From contig NZ_JAFMZK010000004.1 of NCBI RefSeq assembly GCF_029105185.1, forward strand, positions 335,594-399,593: a DNA stretch of 64,000 bases, written 5' to 3'. Positions within the stretch are counted from its first letter, which is position 1. Every line of letters begins with the position of its first letter. The position numbers were made by a program, and so were the translations under genes. Of this stretch, positions 1 through 7,918 are shown in pieces. The DNA is from Aliiroseovarius sp. Z3 (GTDB taxonomy: Bacteria; Pseudomonadota; Alphaproteobacteria; Rhodobacterales; Rhodobacteraceae). A model generated the notes under the pieces. The model was not told where the DNA came from, did no database searches, and saw only the letters and a program-made list of their open reading frames with translations.

Positions 1-2133
1 ATAATCTGCGTCTAACCGGTCGCTCGCGAGATTGGTGTTGTCAATGTTGACCCCGGTCAGTTCGATTGATTGGATCAATCCGCTGGTCAGGAAACTGTTG
101 TCGGCATTTGTCGACAACTCTGGTGCCAGGTAGGTCTCGCCGGTTGTGGTTTGGAAAACCACGGCAGTAATAGCCTGTGTCGAACCATCGGAAAGGGTGA
201 CAATCGCATCGTAAACTGTGGCCGAATCCACGAAGTAGGTGCTGCCGTCGATTGTTACAGCCTCGGGTGTACCGCCGTTGTCATTGTCATTCGTACTCGT
301 GTCGGAATTTGGATCCGTCGAGACCATTGTCTCGAAATTGTTATATAATTCGTTCCCAATACCGCCATATGTACCGAACAGGTCGCTTGCATTCTCTGTT
401 ATTCCATTGGATTCGTTGGGGTCCACATCTGCGAAGGTACCCAGATTAATAACAGTGTATGTATCGCCCAGCGTATTTGATCCGCCGATGCTGGTAGACG
501 AATGGCCATCGCCATAGATGACATCGTTGCCAGTGCCACCGTCTACGGTGTCATCGCCATTTCCTGCAATGACCGTATCATTTCCGGCGCCAGCTATGAT
601 TACGTCGTCATGCGAACCATCGGCTGCGTCGTTGTTGTCGACGAAATCACCGTCTGGATCATTTGCATAGGCTGAGTTGATGACATCGTCGCCGCCGGTA
701 CCCTCGACCACGAAGTTGTTGCCGGTGTCGTCGCGGAAATCGTAGTCCCCGGTTGTCGCGGCGTCGCCATCGGTATCGGATAGGGTAAGATTGTCAGAGC
801 CATCCACATCCGCGTCATTGACATCCCAGCCTGCCACATCATCGACAGCGTCCGCGATGCCGTCGCCGTCCGCGTCACCAGACGCGTCAATGGTGCCCTG
901 ATCAACGCCGTGACCGGCTTCGGCAACATCGTCGATACCGTCATTGTCGCTGTCTGTGTCAATGAAGTCGGCGGTTCCGTCGCCGTCCGTGTCAACCGGT
1001 GTCAGACCACCGGTTTCATAGGCATCGTCCAGACCGTCGCCGTCGCTGTCGACGCCTGTCGGTGCGACGTATCCGCCCGATGTCTGTGCCTCGACGTTGT
1101 CTGTAATGCCGTCATTGTCGCTGTCCAGATCGAGGTGATCAAAGATGCCATCGCCATCGGTGTCGCGGGGTGTGATCGTTTCATCAACATTGAATGTGTG
1201 GTCTTCCTGCGTTCCGAAATTCGGGTTCGCACCGGAATCGACCACTGTCACACCATCAATGGCGACCTCGTACTTGCCGAACGACCCGCCGGAAATCCCG
1301 TCGCCAAAGGTATCATAGACGGTGAACGTGTAGTCTCCGAGATCAGTGACCGCGACGTTCGTTACGGTTACGACATTGTTGGCCGGGTTGCCGGTCGCGA
1401 TGACCGTGCCGCTGGCGTCTTTCAACTCCCAAGTGTTTTCAGCGCCCGACCAGTCATCCCCATCAAATGTAATGGTAATGGTGGATGGCGTGCTGGTTTG
1501 GTATTCGTCCGTATCAAGAATGCCGTCGCCATCGTCATCAAGATCGACGTTGTCGAACACCCCATCACCGTCAGTATCGACTGGAGGGGCCGCCGGAACG
1601 TCAAACGTCAGATCGCTGATGCCAGATCCGCCGGATTGGGTTCCGTTCGGTCCGGCTTCCAGCTCGACCTGTAACTCCGAAACGGGACCTGCGAGGTTGA
1701 TCGACACATCGTTGGCAGTGGTGCCTGCGGCTTCAATGGATACCGAGCCATCCGGGTTCACGATAACGTTTTCGTCCACCAATCCAGTGATGCCTGCGAT
1801 CACCGTGGCGCTGTCAATCAGGCTTCCACTGTCGTCGTAAGCGTAGATGGTCCAGTAATCGTCATAGGTCGATCCGCCATCATCATTCAGGTGTTGAATG
1901 TCAAAGGAAAGGTTTTCGACAGGGTTCGAGAAGTCGTAATTCGCGGTGATTGGCGACGTAACCCCGAACGCGCCGAAATCCGAGACATTATTGCCCCCCT
2001 GTGATGCATCCCAGCTGCCGGTAAACGTACCCGTTACCGTCGTATCATTGGCACCATCGCTTACAACCGTGCTGCCATTGACTGCGGTCCCACCTGCACC
2101 GGTCAGCCAATTGGTTTGGTCAAGAATAGCCAT
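1..2133 (-). CDS. RTX / thrombospondin type-3 repeat calcium-binding protein (3' end beyond window)
   Basis: The minus-strand frame is open for 711 codons from the ATG at 2133 to the window edge, so the C-terminus is missing. A GGGGTGAAAAG sequence lies just before the start. There is no classical signal peptide. Residues about 1-180 are a beta-rich Asp/Gly-rich region. Aspartate-rich DTDGDG/DSDNDG repeats of thrombospondin type-3 kind lie near 186-208, 324-345, 361-370, 380-402 and 420-430. RTX nonapeptide repeats (GTGGDDVIN, then GAGNDTVIAGNGDDTV) lie near 478-543. Such repeats bind calcium and are typical of proteins exported by type I secretion, whose signal would sit in the missing C-terminus. 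It could be an adhesin, S-layer-like protein or enzyme carrier; a Hint domain is often found at the far end of roseobacter proteins of this kind, but it is not visible here. Confidence 0.85.
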   Translation of the reverse strand, partial: MAILDQTNWLTGAGGTAVNGSTVVSDGANDTTVTGTFTGSWDASQGGNNVSDFGAFGVTSPITANYDFSNPVENLSFDIQHLNDDGGSTYDDYWTIYAYDDSGSLIDSATVIAGITGLVDENVIVNPDGSVSIEAAGTTANDVSINLAGPVSELQVELEAGPNGTQSGGSGISDLTFDVPAAPPVDTDGDGVFDNVDLDDDGDGILDTDEYQTSTPSTITITFDGDDWSGAENTWELKDASGTVIATGNPANNVVTVTNVAVTDLGDYTFTVYDTFGDGISGGSFGKYEVAIDGVTVVDSGANPNFGTQEDHTFNVDETITPRDTDGDGIFDHLDLDSDNDGITDNVEAQTSGGYVAPTGVDSDGDGLDDAYETGGLTPVDTDGDGTADFIDTDSDNDGIDDVAEAGHGVDQGTIDASGDADGDGIADAVDDVAGWDVNDADVDGSDNLTLSDTDGDAATTGDYDFRDDTGNNFVVEGTGGDDVINSAYANDPDGDFVDNNDAADGSHDDVIIAGAGNDTVIAGNGDDTVDGGTGNDVIYGDGHSSTSIGGSNTLGDTYTVINLGTFADVDPNESNGITENASDLFGTYGGIGNELYNNFETMVSTDPNSDTSTNDNDNGGTPEAVTIDGSTYFVDSATVYDAIVTLSDGSTQAITAVVFQTTTGETYLAPELSTNADNSFLTSGLIQSIELTGVNIDNTNLASDRLDADY

Positions 2134-2478
2134 CTTTTCACCCCTTACGTAGAGGTCGAGAACACACATGGCCGATCCGCGAAGCCCCAAGAACCTCGCG
2201 CGCTGCAAGCTGCGCTAAACTGGAAAAGCCTGTAGTCCTGTTACCCCTAGAATCGTTACAAAATCGCAAACATCAGAACACCCGCAAAGCGAGCTGTTTT
2301 TTAATCCACTAAAATTGCGACAAGATGAAGGCATTTCCTCACAAAAACGGTGTTGTATGGGTGCTTAGGGGTAAACGAAATCAATTAGTTGCTATGATTG
2401 TATATCAATAGTGGAATATATTTTTCGACACTCCCGATTATGGAGAGTGCAGCGCGGGCATTCCAATCGATTCCCGGC
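2134..2478. promoter_or_regulatory. AT-rich intergenic region upstream of the RTX gene
   Basis: These 345 bases hold no convincing gene. The stretch is clearly more AT-rich than its surroundings and lies directly upstream of the minus-strand RTX gene, so it should hold that gene's promoter. A 9-bp inverted pair, TTACCCCTA at 2241-2249 and TAGGGGTAA at 2366-2374, brackets the central part and could be a pair of protein-binding sites. No standard promoter hexamers stand out. Confidence 0.45.
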
Positions 2479-3630
2479 TTAGATCTCGCTTTTGCGCGCG
2501 CTCATGTATGATGTGAGTCGCTTTAGTCCGTCGCGGATTTCACCGATCGACCGCGCATAAGAAAACCGCAATGTCTGATGCCCGCGAACCGGGTCGAAAT
2601 CCAGTCCGGGGGTCACGGCCACACCGGCCTTGTCCAGAATATCCTTGGCAAGAACCCGGCTGTCATTGGTCAGGTCGCTGACATCGGCATAGATATAGAA
2701 CGCACCGTCGGGCGGGGCGATCTTGTCGAAGCCGATCTTGGGCAGCTCTTCGATCATCAACTGGCGATTGGCGGCATAGGTGGCGAGGTTCGCGTCCAAC
2801 TCGTCACGCGCATCAAGCGCGGCCAGAGCCGCGATTTGACTCGCGTGCGAGGGGCAGATGAACATGTTCTGGGCCAGCCTCTCGATCAGGCGCACGTGAT
2901 CTTCTGGCACGATCATCCAGCCCACACGCCATCCGGTCATCGAGAAATACTTCGAGAAGCTGTTGATCACATAGATGTCGTCTGACACCTCCAGCGCCGA
3001 CACGGCGCGCCCTTCATATTGCAGACCGTGATAGATTTCGTCGGCGATGAAGCTGGTGCCTTGCGCGTGACAGGTGCCGATCAGCCCTTCCAGGGCGGCA
3101 TGGTCCAGCATTGTGCCTGACGGGTTGGCGGGCGAGGCGGTGATCAGACCGGCCAGATCGCCGGGAATTTCGGAAGGGACGGGTTGCAGGCGATTTTCCG
3201 CTTTGGTCGGAATACCCACAGGGATCAGGTTCAGCGCCTTCAGGATTTGCCGATAGGACGGGTATCCCGGCTCGCCCAGCCCAACCTTGCCGCCCGCATC
3301 AAACAGCGCAGTGAAGGCCAGAATGAACGCGCCCGAACTGCCCGGTGTGATCACGACGCGGGCCGGGTTGATATCCAGATTATACCAGTCTTTATAAAGC
3401 CTTGCGATGCCTTCCCGAAGTGCTGGAAGACCAAGCGACACGGTATATCCCAGCGCATCTTTTTCCATGGCGTCGACAAGGGCCGCACGTGCCCCGGTGG
3501 GGGCCGGTGTCGATGGCTGACCCACCTCCATATGAATGATGTCCCGACCCGCGACCTCGGCGGCGCGGGCGGCTTCCATCACATCCATGACGATAAACGG
3601 ATCGACAATCCCGCGGTTGGAGTTTTTCAT
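2479..3630 (-). CDS. PLP-dependent aminotransferase (class I/II)
   Basis: A 383-residue fold-type I aminotransferase. The internal ATG at 3630 is chosen over the upstream one because GAGGACATA precedes it and homologues begin near the motif IVDPF. Visible hallmarks: GSSGAF phosphate loop (97-102), SPANPSG with Asn169, ADEIY with Asp197 and Tyr200, SFSKYFSMTGWRVGW with the Schiff-base Lys227 and Arg235, and a C-terminal LRFSYA arginine segment. It transfers amino groups between an amino acid and a keto acid in the cytoplasm. The sequence resembles aspartate/aromatic aminotransferases, but the substrate cannot be set from sequence. It is divergent from the DsbA-like gene and lies upstream of, and co-directional with, the RTX gene, 345 bases away, so co-transcription is unlikely. 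Confidence 0.88.
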   Translation of the reverse strand: MKNSNRGIVDPFIVMDVMEAARAAEVAGRDIIHMEVGQPSTPAPTGARAALVDAMEKDALGYTVSLGLPALREGIARLYKDWYNLDINPARVVITPGSSGAFILAFTALFDAGGKVGLGEPGYPSYRQILKALNLIPVGIPTKAENRLQPVPSEIPGDLAGLITASPANPSGTMLDHAALEGLIGTCHAQGTSFIADEIYHGLQYEGRAVSALEVSDDIYVINSFSKYFSMTGWRVGWMIVPEDHVRLIERLAQNMFICPSHASQIAALAALDARDELDANLATYAANRQLMIEELPKIGFDKIAPPDGAFYIYADVSDLTNDSRVLAKDILDKAGVAVTPGLDFDPVRGHQTLRFSYARSIGEIRDGLKRLTSYMSARKSEI

Positions 3631-3862
3631 TATGTCCTCACTAAGCTGCGCGCCCGTGTGGGTGCCCTTGGCGTGCTGTAAAGTCAATGGCGCGCGGGCG
3701 CGGGTTTTGTCGCAGGCCCGTGTGCCGGTCGCCGGTTGGCAGCGCCGCGCCAATGGCATAAACGCTTGGGTGATCGCGGGATTGTGCAGTTACACGGCGC
3801 ACCCGGTTGCTAGAGTATGCGCGCGCCCATCTGGCGCGACCAAACAAGAACGGACGAACGAC

Positions 3863-4633
3863 ATGACATTCACACGGACTTTGGCGCTGACAACGGCCCT
3901 GACCGCCGGGCTGACACTGGCTTCGGCGCTGCCGGGCACTGCGCTTGATCTGAGCGCAATGACGGATGACGAACGCAACGCCTTTCGCGACGAAGTCCGC
4001 GCCTATCTTCTGGACAATCCCGAAGTGCTGATGGAAGCCATCGGCGTGCTGGAACAGCGTCAGGCCGACGCACAGGACGCGATGGATGTGGATCTTGTCA
4101 AAGTCAATGCCGACGCGCTGTTCAACGATGGCTATTCCCACATCTCGGGCAACCCCGACGGCGACATTACGATTGTCGAGTTCGTGGACTATCAATGCGG
4201 ATATTGCCGCAAATCCTATGACGTCCTGCAGGAACTGGTGGAGAAGGACAAAGGGGTGCGCCTGATCCTGAAGGAATTCCCGATCCTCAGCGAAGCCAGC
4301 ATGTTGTCGGCCCGCTATGCGATTTCGGCCCAGACCCAGTTCGGCGAAGACGCTTATGCAGCATTGCATGACGCCCTGATCACCCTGCGCGGCAATGTGA
4401 CAACTGAAAGCCTGATCAAGCTGGGCAACGATCTGGGACTGGACGGGCAAGCGATCGCCGACGGGATGGACGCCCCGGAAGTGGACAAGATTCTGGCCGA
4501 GAACCGGGCGCTGGGACAACGGTTGCAGATCACCGGCACGCCTGCCTTCGTGATGCATGACACGATGGCGCGCGGCTACATGCCGCTTGAGCAGATGGAA
4601 CAGATCATCGCGGCCAAACGCGAAGAAAGCTGA
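3863..4633 (+). CDS. DsbA-family periplasmic thiol:disulfide oxidoreductase
   Basis: A 256-residue protein whose start at 3863 gives a clean Sec signal peptide (residues about 1-27, LALTTALTAGLTLASALPGTA); the longer upstream extension has no such feature. A short helical N-terminal region precedes a thioredoxin-fold domain. The active site is CGYC at 112-115 inside FVDYQCGYCRKSY, and the cis-proline loop is GTPAF (225-229). A helical insertion lies between them, as in DsbA/BdbD/Com1-type proteins. It should oxidise or isomerise cysteines in the periplasm. It is transcribed alone, divergent from the aminotransferase, and is followed after 83 bases by the amidase gene on the same strand. Confidence 0.88.
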   Translation: MTFTRTLALTTALTAGLTLASALPGTALDLSAMTDDERNAFRDEVRAYLLDNPEVLMEAIGVLEQRQADAQDAMDVDLVKVNADALFNDGYSHISGNPDGDITIVEFVDYQCGYCRKSYDVLQELVEKDKGVRLILKEFPILSEASMLSARYAISAQTQFGEDAYAALHDALITLRGNVTTESLIKLGNDLGLDGQAIADGMDAPEVDKILAENRALGQRLQITGTPAFVMHDTMARGYMPLEQMEQIIAAKREES

Positions 4634-4716
4634 TCCCGCGTCCATTAGCGGCTGACCTTCTGGGCAGGGCTTGATAAGCTCTGGCCAGAACACAAGTCGG
4701 GCAAGGTCAAATCACG

Positions 4717-6099
4717 ATGTCAATACGGATGAAACGCGGGGCAGGGGCGATCCTGCTGGCGGCGGGCTTGTCTGCCCTCGTTGCAGGATCGGGGATCGCG
4801 CAGGAGACCGCAGCCCCGCTTACATCTGTGTTGCCGGCACCGCGACCTGCGCAGAGTGTTGTCAACTCGCCCGATGTGGCCGCCGCAAAGACAGCTTTGT
4901 CTTCGTCACCCAAGCCAGATCCCGCCGCACGAACGCTGACCGGGTTGGCACGGTTGACCGGCACCGGCGTCACCATCACCGATCGCTGGCGCAGTGCGAC
5001 GCTTGAGATCGCGATGACCCGTGCCGTTCCTTGGCGGGTCTTCACGCTCGACGATCCGCAGCGTGTGGTTGTGGACTTCTCGGAACTGGACTGGACCGGT
5101 CTGGACCTGGAGGCGCTTCAGGCGTCCTCGGACCGTGTGGTCGATGTCCGGGCGGGGTTGTTCCGCCCCGGCTGGACCCGTCTTGTCCTGACACTTTCTG
5201 CCCCGATGGTGGTCGAAAACGCCTGGATGGCAACGCCGGACTCTGACAACGCCACCGCCGTGATGCGGTTGGATCTTGCACAATCCACGCCCGAAGCGTT
5301 CTCGGCCATCACCGGCGCGCCCGACAGCGCCGTGTTCGCCCCTGCCGCACAACAACGCCCCATGCCGTCCCCCAAAACCCGCCAGACCGGGTTTGGCGAT
5401 CTGGTGGTGGTGCTTGATCCCGGCCATGGCGGAATTGATCCCGGAGCAGAGCGCGAAGGCGTCGTGGAAGCCGACTTGATGCTGACGTTTGCGCGGCAGT
5501 TGAAGGAAACGCTGTTGCGCGCAGGCGGATTCAAGGTCGTGATGACCCGGGACAGTGATGTGTTCGTCCCGCTCGAGGAACGTGTCACCATCGCACGCCG
5601 GGCGGGCGCGGATGTGTTCCTGTCGCTGCACGCGGACGCGCTGGCGCAGGGCAGGGCGACGGGGGCAACGGTTTATACCCTGTCCGAAGACGCGACGGAT
5701 GCTGCCTCTCGATCGCTGGCCGAACGGCACGACCGTGAAGACATCCTCGCAGGGGTTGACCTGACCCGGCAATCCGACGAGGTGGCGTTGGTCCTGATGG
5801 ATCTGGCGCGCACCGATACCACGCCGCGTGCCGAAGCTCTGGCCGATGCGCTGGTCGAAGGGATCTATTCTGCCACCGGTTCGACTTACAAAACCCCGCG
5901 TATGAAGGCCGGGTTTTCGGTGCTGAAAGCACCGGATATTCCATCGGCCCTGATTGAATTGGGTTTCCTGTCCTCACCCCGCGACCGCAAACTCCTGCAG
6001 GATGAAAACTGGCGCAATCGGGCGGCAGAGGGCATACGGGATGCGCTGCAGTACTGGTCACTGCAAGACGCCACTAAAGCCGACCGTCTACGGCAGTAA
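4717..6099 (+). CDS. amiC: N-acetylmuramoyl-L-alanine amidase with AMIN domain (AmiC type)
   Basis: A 460-residue periplasmic hydrolase that cleaves the amide bond between MurNAc and the stem peptide, normally during daughter-cell separation. A signal peptide covers residues about 1-29. An AMIN-like beta domain spans about 75-190 (TDRWRSATLEI, WRVFTLDDPQRVVVDFSE). After a Pro-rich linker, the Amidase_3 zinc domain runs from about 228 to the end. Zinc ligands are His237 in DPGHGG, Glu251 and His305 in SLHADA; Glu414 in ALIELGFLS is the catalytic glutamate. Length and order match AmiC/AmiB enzymes. In related bacteria a class A penicillin-binding protein gene often follows; here the next gene is a convergent dehydrogenase. 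Confidence 0.92.
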   Translation: MSIRMKRGAGAILLAAGLSALVAGSGIAQETAAPLTSVLPAPRPAQSVVNSPDVAAAKTALSSSPKPDPAARTLTGLARLTGTGVTITDRWRSATLEIAMTRAVPWRVFTLDDPQRVVVDFSELDWTGLDLEALQASSDRVVDVRAGLFRPGWTRLVLTLSAPMVVENAWMATPDSDNATAVMRLDLAQSTPEAFSAITGAPDSAVFAPAAQQRPMPSPKTRQTGFGDLVVVLDPGHGGIDPGAEREGVVEADLMLTFARQLKETLLRAGGFKVVMTRDSDVFVPLEERVTIARRAGADVFLSLHADALAQGRATGATVYTLSEDATDAASRSLAERHDREDILAGVDLTRQSDEVALVLMDLARTDTTPRAEALADALVEGIYSATGSTYKTPRMKAGFSVLKAPDIPSALIELGFLSSPRDRKLLQDENWRNRAAEGIRDALQYWSLQDATKADRLRQ

Positions 6100-6123
6100 C
6101 GCTTTTATTTCAAATGGATGCGC

Positions 6124-6151
6124 CGCCTTCTTCAAGTGGGCCGAGAAGGCG
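6124..6151. terminator. Convergent-gene hairpin (candidate terminator)
   Basis: A perfect 8-bp stem, CGCCTTCT (6124-6131) with AGAAGGCG (6144-6151), and a 12-base loop lie between the ends of the amidase gene and the convergent dehydrogenase gene. Neither side has a strong T-tract, so it is a weak intrinsic terminator at best. Confidence 0.4.
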
Positions 6152-6159
6152 ACGCTGGA

Positions 6160-7599
6160 TTACAGCCCCTTGGCGCGGTAGCTGGCCGCCACGCGCTTGA
6201 TCGCCACGATATAGGCCGCCATACGCAAATCATCGACGTCGTCGCGGGAATGCCAAACCTCGCGCATGTCCTGATAGGCGGTGCGCATCGTGTCATCCAG
6301 ACCCGAGCGGACCAGCTCCAACTCATCCGCGCCGCGCAGGTATTTTTCCTTGAACTGCGGCGTCATCGACCATGCATCACCAAGATAGCGGTCCAGACGC
6401 TCCAATTCGTCCACCACCAGTTGGTGGCGGGCTTCTTCCTGGCGACGTTGCATCCGGCCAAAGCGGATATGGCTCAGGTTCTTGACCCATTCGAAGTAAC
6501 TGACGGTCACACCGCCCGCGTTGGCGTAAAGGTCAGGGATGATCACCGTGCCCTTTTTGCGCAGGATTTCATCCGCGCCCGAGGTCAGAGGCCCGTTGGC
6601 GGCCTCGATGATCAAAGGTGCCTGAATGCGGTCCGCGTTGGACAGATTGATAACGCCTTCAAGGGCGGCAGGGATCAGGATATCGCATTCGGATTCAAGG
6701 ACTTTGGCACCATCTTCAAGATACTTGGCGTCGCCAAATCCTTTGGTGCCGCCATGTTGAACGATCCATTGATGAACCGCTTCGACATCCAGACCATCGT
6801 CATTGATCAACGCACCATCGCGTTCGATGATTCCGACGATTTTTGCCCCATCCTCTTCCGACAGGAACTTGGCGGCGTGATATCCCACATTCCCAAGCCC
6901 TTGCACGACGATACGTTTGCCCTCCAGCTTGCCGGACAGGCCAGCGATCTTGACGTCTTCGGGATGGCGGAAGAATTCGCGCAGGGCATATTGCACACCG
7001 CGCCCGGTGGCTTCGACCCGGCCTGCAATGCCGCCCGCGTGGGTGGGTTTGCCGGTGACACAGGCCCGCGCGTTGATATCGGTTGTGTTCATGCGCGCGT
7101 ATTGGTCGGCAATCCACGCCATTTCGCGCTCGCCAGTGCCCATATCGGGGGCAGGGACGTTTTGCGAGGGGTTGATCAGGTCGCGTTTCGCCAGTTCATA
7201 GGCGAAACGGCGGGTGATCAGCTCCAGCTCGTGCTCTTCATAATCGCGGGGTTCGATGCACAGACCACCCTTCGAGCCTCCAAATGGGGTTTCCACCAGC
7301 GCGCATTTGAACGTCATCAGTGCGGCCAGCGCCTCGACCTCGTCCTGGTTCACCGCCGAAGCATAGCGGATGCCGCCCTTGACCGGCTCCATGTGCTCGG
7401 AATGAACGGATCTGTACCCGGTGAAGGTGCGGATTTCACCCCTGAGCCGCACACCAAACCTTACCGTGTAGGTCGAGTTGCAGACGCGGATTTTCTCTTT
7501 CAAACCTGTGGGAATATCCATCAGCGCTACCGCGCGGTCGAACATCAGGTTCACGGAATCGCGGAAACTCGGCTCTTTGATATTAGCCATATCAGCCAT
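6160..7599 (-). CDS. Glu/Leu/Phe/Val dehydrogenase (glutamate dehydrogenase family)
   Basis: A 479-residue NAD(P)-dependent amino acid dehydrogenase, probably glutamate dehydrogenase, interconverting glutamate with 2-oxoglutarate and ammonium. The ATG at 7599 is preceded by AGAGGTG, so the longer upstream extension is discarded. The dimerisation/catalytic domain holds EPVKGGIRY (71-79) and GGSKGG with catalytic Lys110. An APDMGTGEREMAW segment follows, then a Rossmann domain with VVQGLGNVG. The C-terminal tail has GGVTVSYFEWVKN, typical of the family. About 60 extra C-terminal residues after that motif match the longer type seen in alphaproteobacteria. It is divergent from the Tad-like gene cluster. 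Confidence 0.9.
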   Translation of the reverse strand: MADMANIKEPSFRDSVNLMFDRAVALMDIPTGLKEKIRVCNSTYTVRFGVRLRGEIRTFTGYRSVHSEHMEPVKGGIRYASAVNQDEVEALAALMTFKCALVETPFGGSKGGLCIEPRDYEEHELELITRRFAYELAKRDLINPSQNVPAPDMGTGEREMAWIADQYARMNTTDINARACVTGKPTHAGGIAGRVEATGRGVQYALREFFRHPEDVKIAGLSGKLEGKRIVVQGLGNVGYHAAKFLSEEDGAKIVGIIERDGALINDDGLDVEAVHQWIVQHGGTKGFGDAKYLEDGAKVLESECDILIPAALEGVINLSNADRIQAPLIIEAANGPLTSGADEILRKKGTVIIPDLYANAGGVTVSYFEWVKNLSHIRFGRMQRRQEEARHQLVVDELERLDRYLGDAWSMTPQFKEKYLRGADELELVRSGLDDTMRTAYQDMREVWHSRDDVDDLRMAAYIVAIKRVAASYRAKGL

Positions 7600-7918
7600 T
7601 TTTTTACACCTCTGCGGACTTTTCTGCGCTGCCGCAGAATCAACCCTCTGCGACGTTTCTCTGAACAGGTTAGGCTTAATTGGAGGCAAAGCCACCCCCG
7701 CATTCCAATAGTTATTGGTGCGCAAGCCGGGTCAGAGAACGCTCATCGCCGCTTCTGTCGCGCCAATGCGAACAATTTCGTGTCTTTCCACGGACAAATT
7801 AACATTTGCTAAAAAAATGCCTTAGTTTCGCCACAGCCATTGATAAGCTACCAAAAAGGTTAAACCGTGTTCAGGTTTACGAGTTGTACCGTGCGGGGGC
7901 ATGGGAAGGGAGTTCAAA
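7600..7918. promoter_or_regulatory. Divergent promoter region, dehydrogenase / Tad-like genes
   Basis: These 319 non-coding bases lie between two divergently transcribed genes and must hold promoters for both. The middle (about 7750-7870) is AT-rich, with TTAAC and TTAAA elements. I see no clear operator, riboswitch or small gene. The right edge carries GGGAAGGGAG, the ribosome-binding site of the VWA gene. Confidence 0.45.

Noticed and set aside
600..1840. Several reading frames on both strands inside the RTX gene
   Set aside because: They are shadows of a repetitive Asp/Gly-rich coding sequence; the minus-strand frame from 2133 is open to the edge and has the coherent repeat pattern.
2400..2460. 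CACTC...GAGTG hairpin as a terminator near the aminotransferase gene end
   Set aside because: Only five base pairs and no T-tract on the proper side for either gene.
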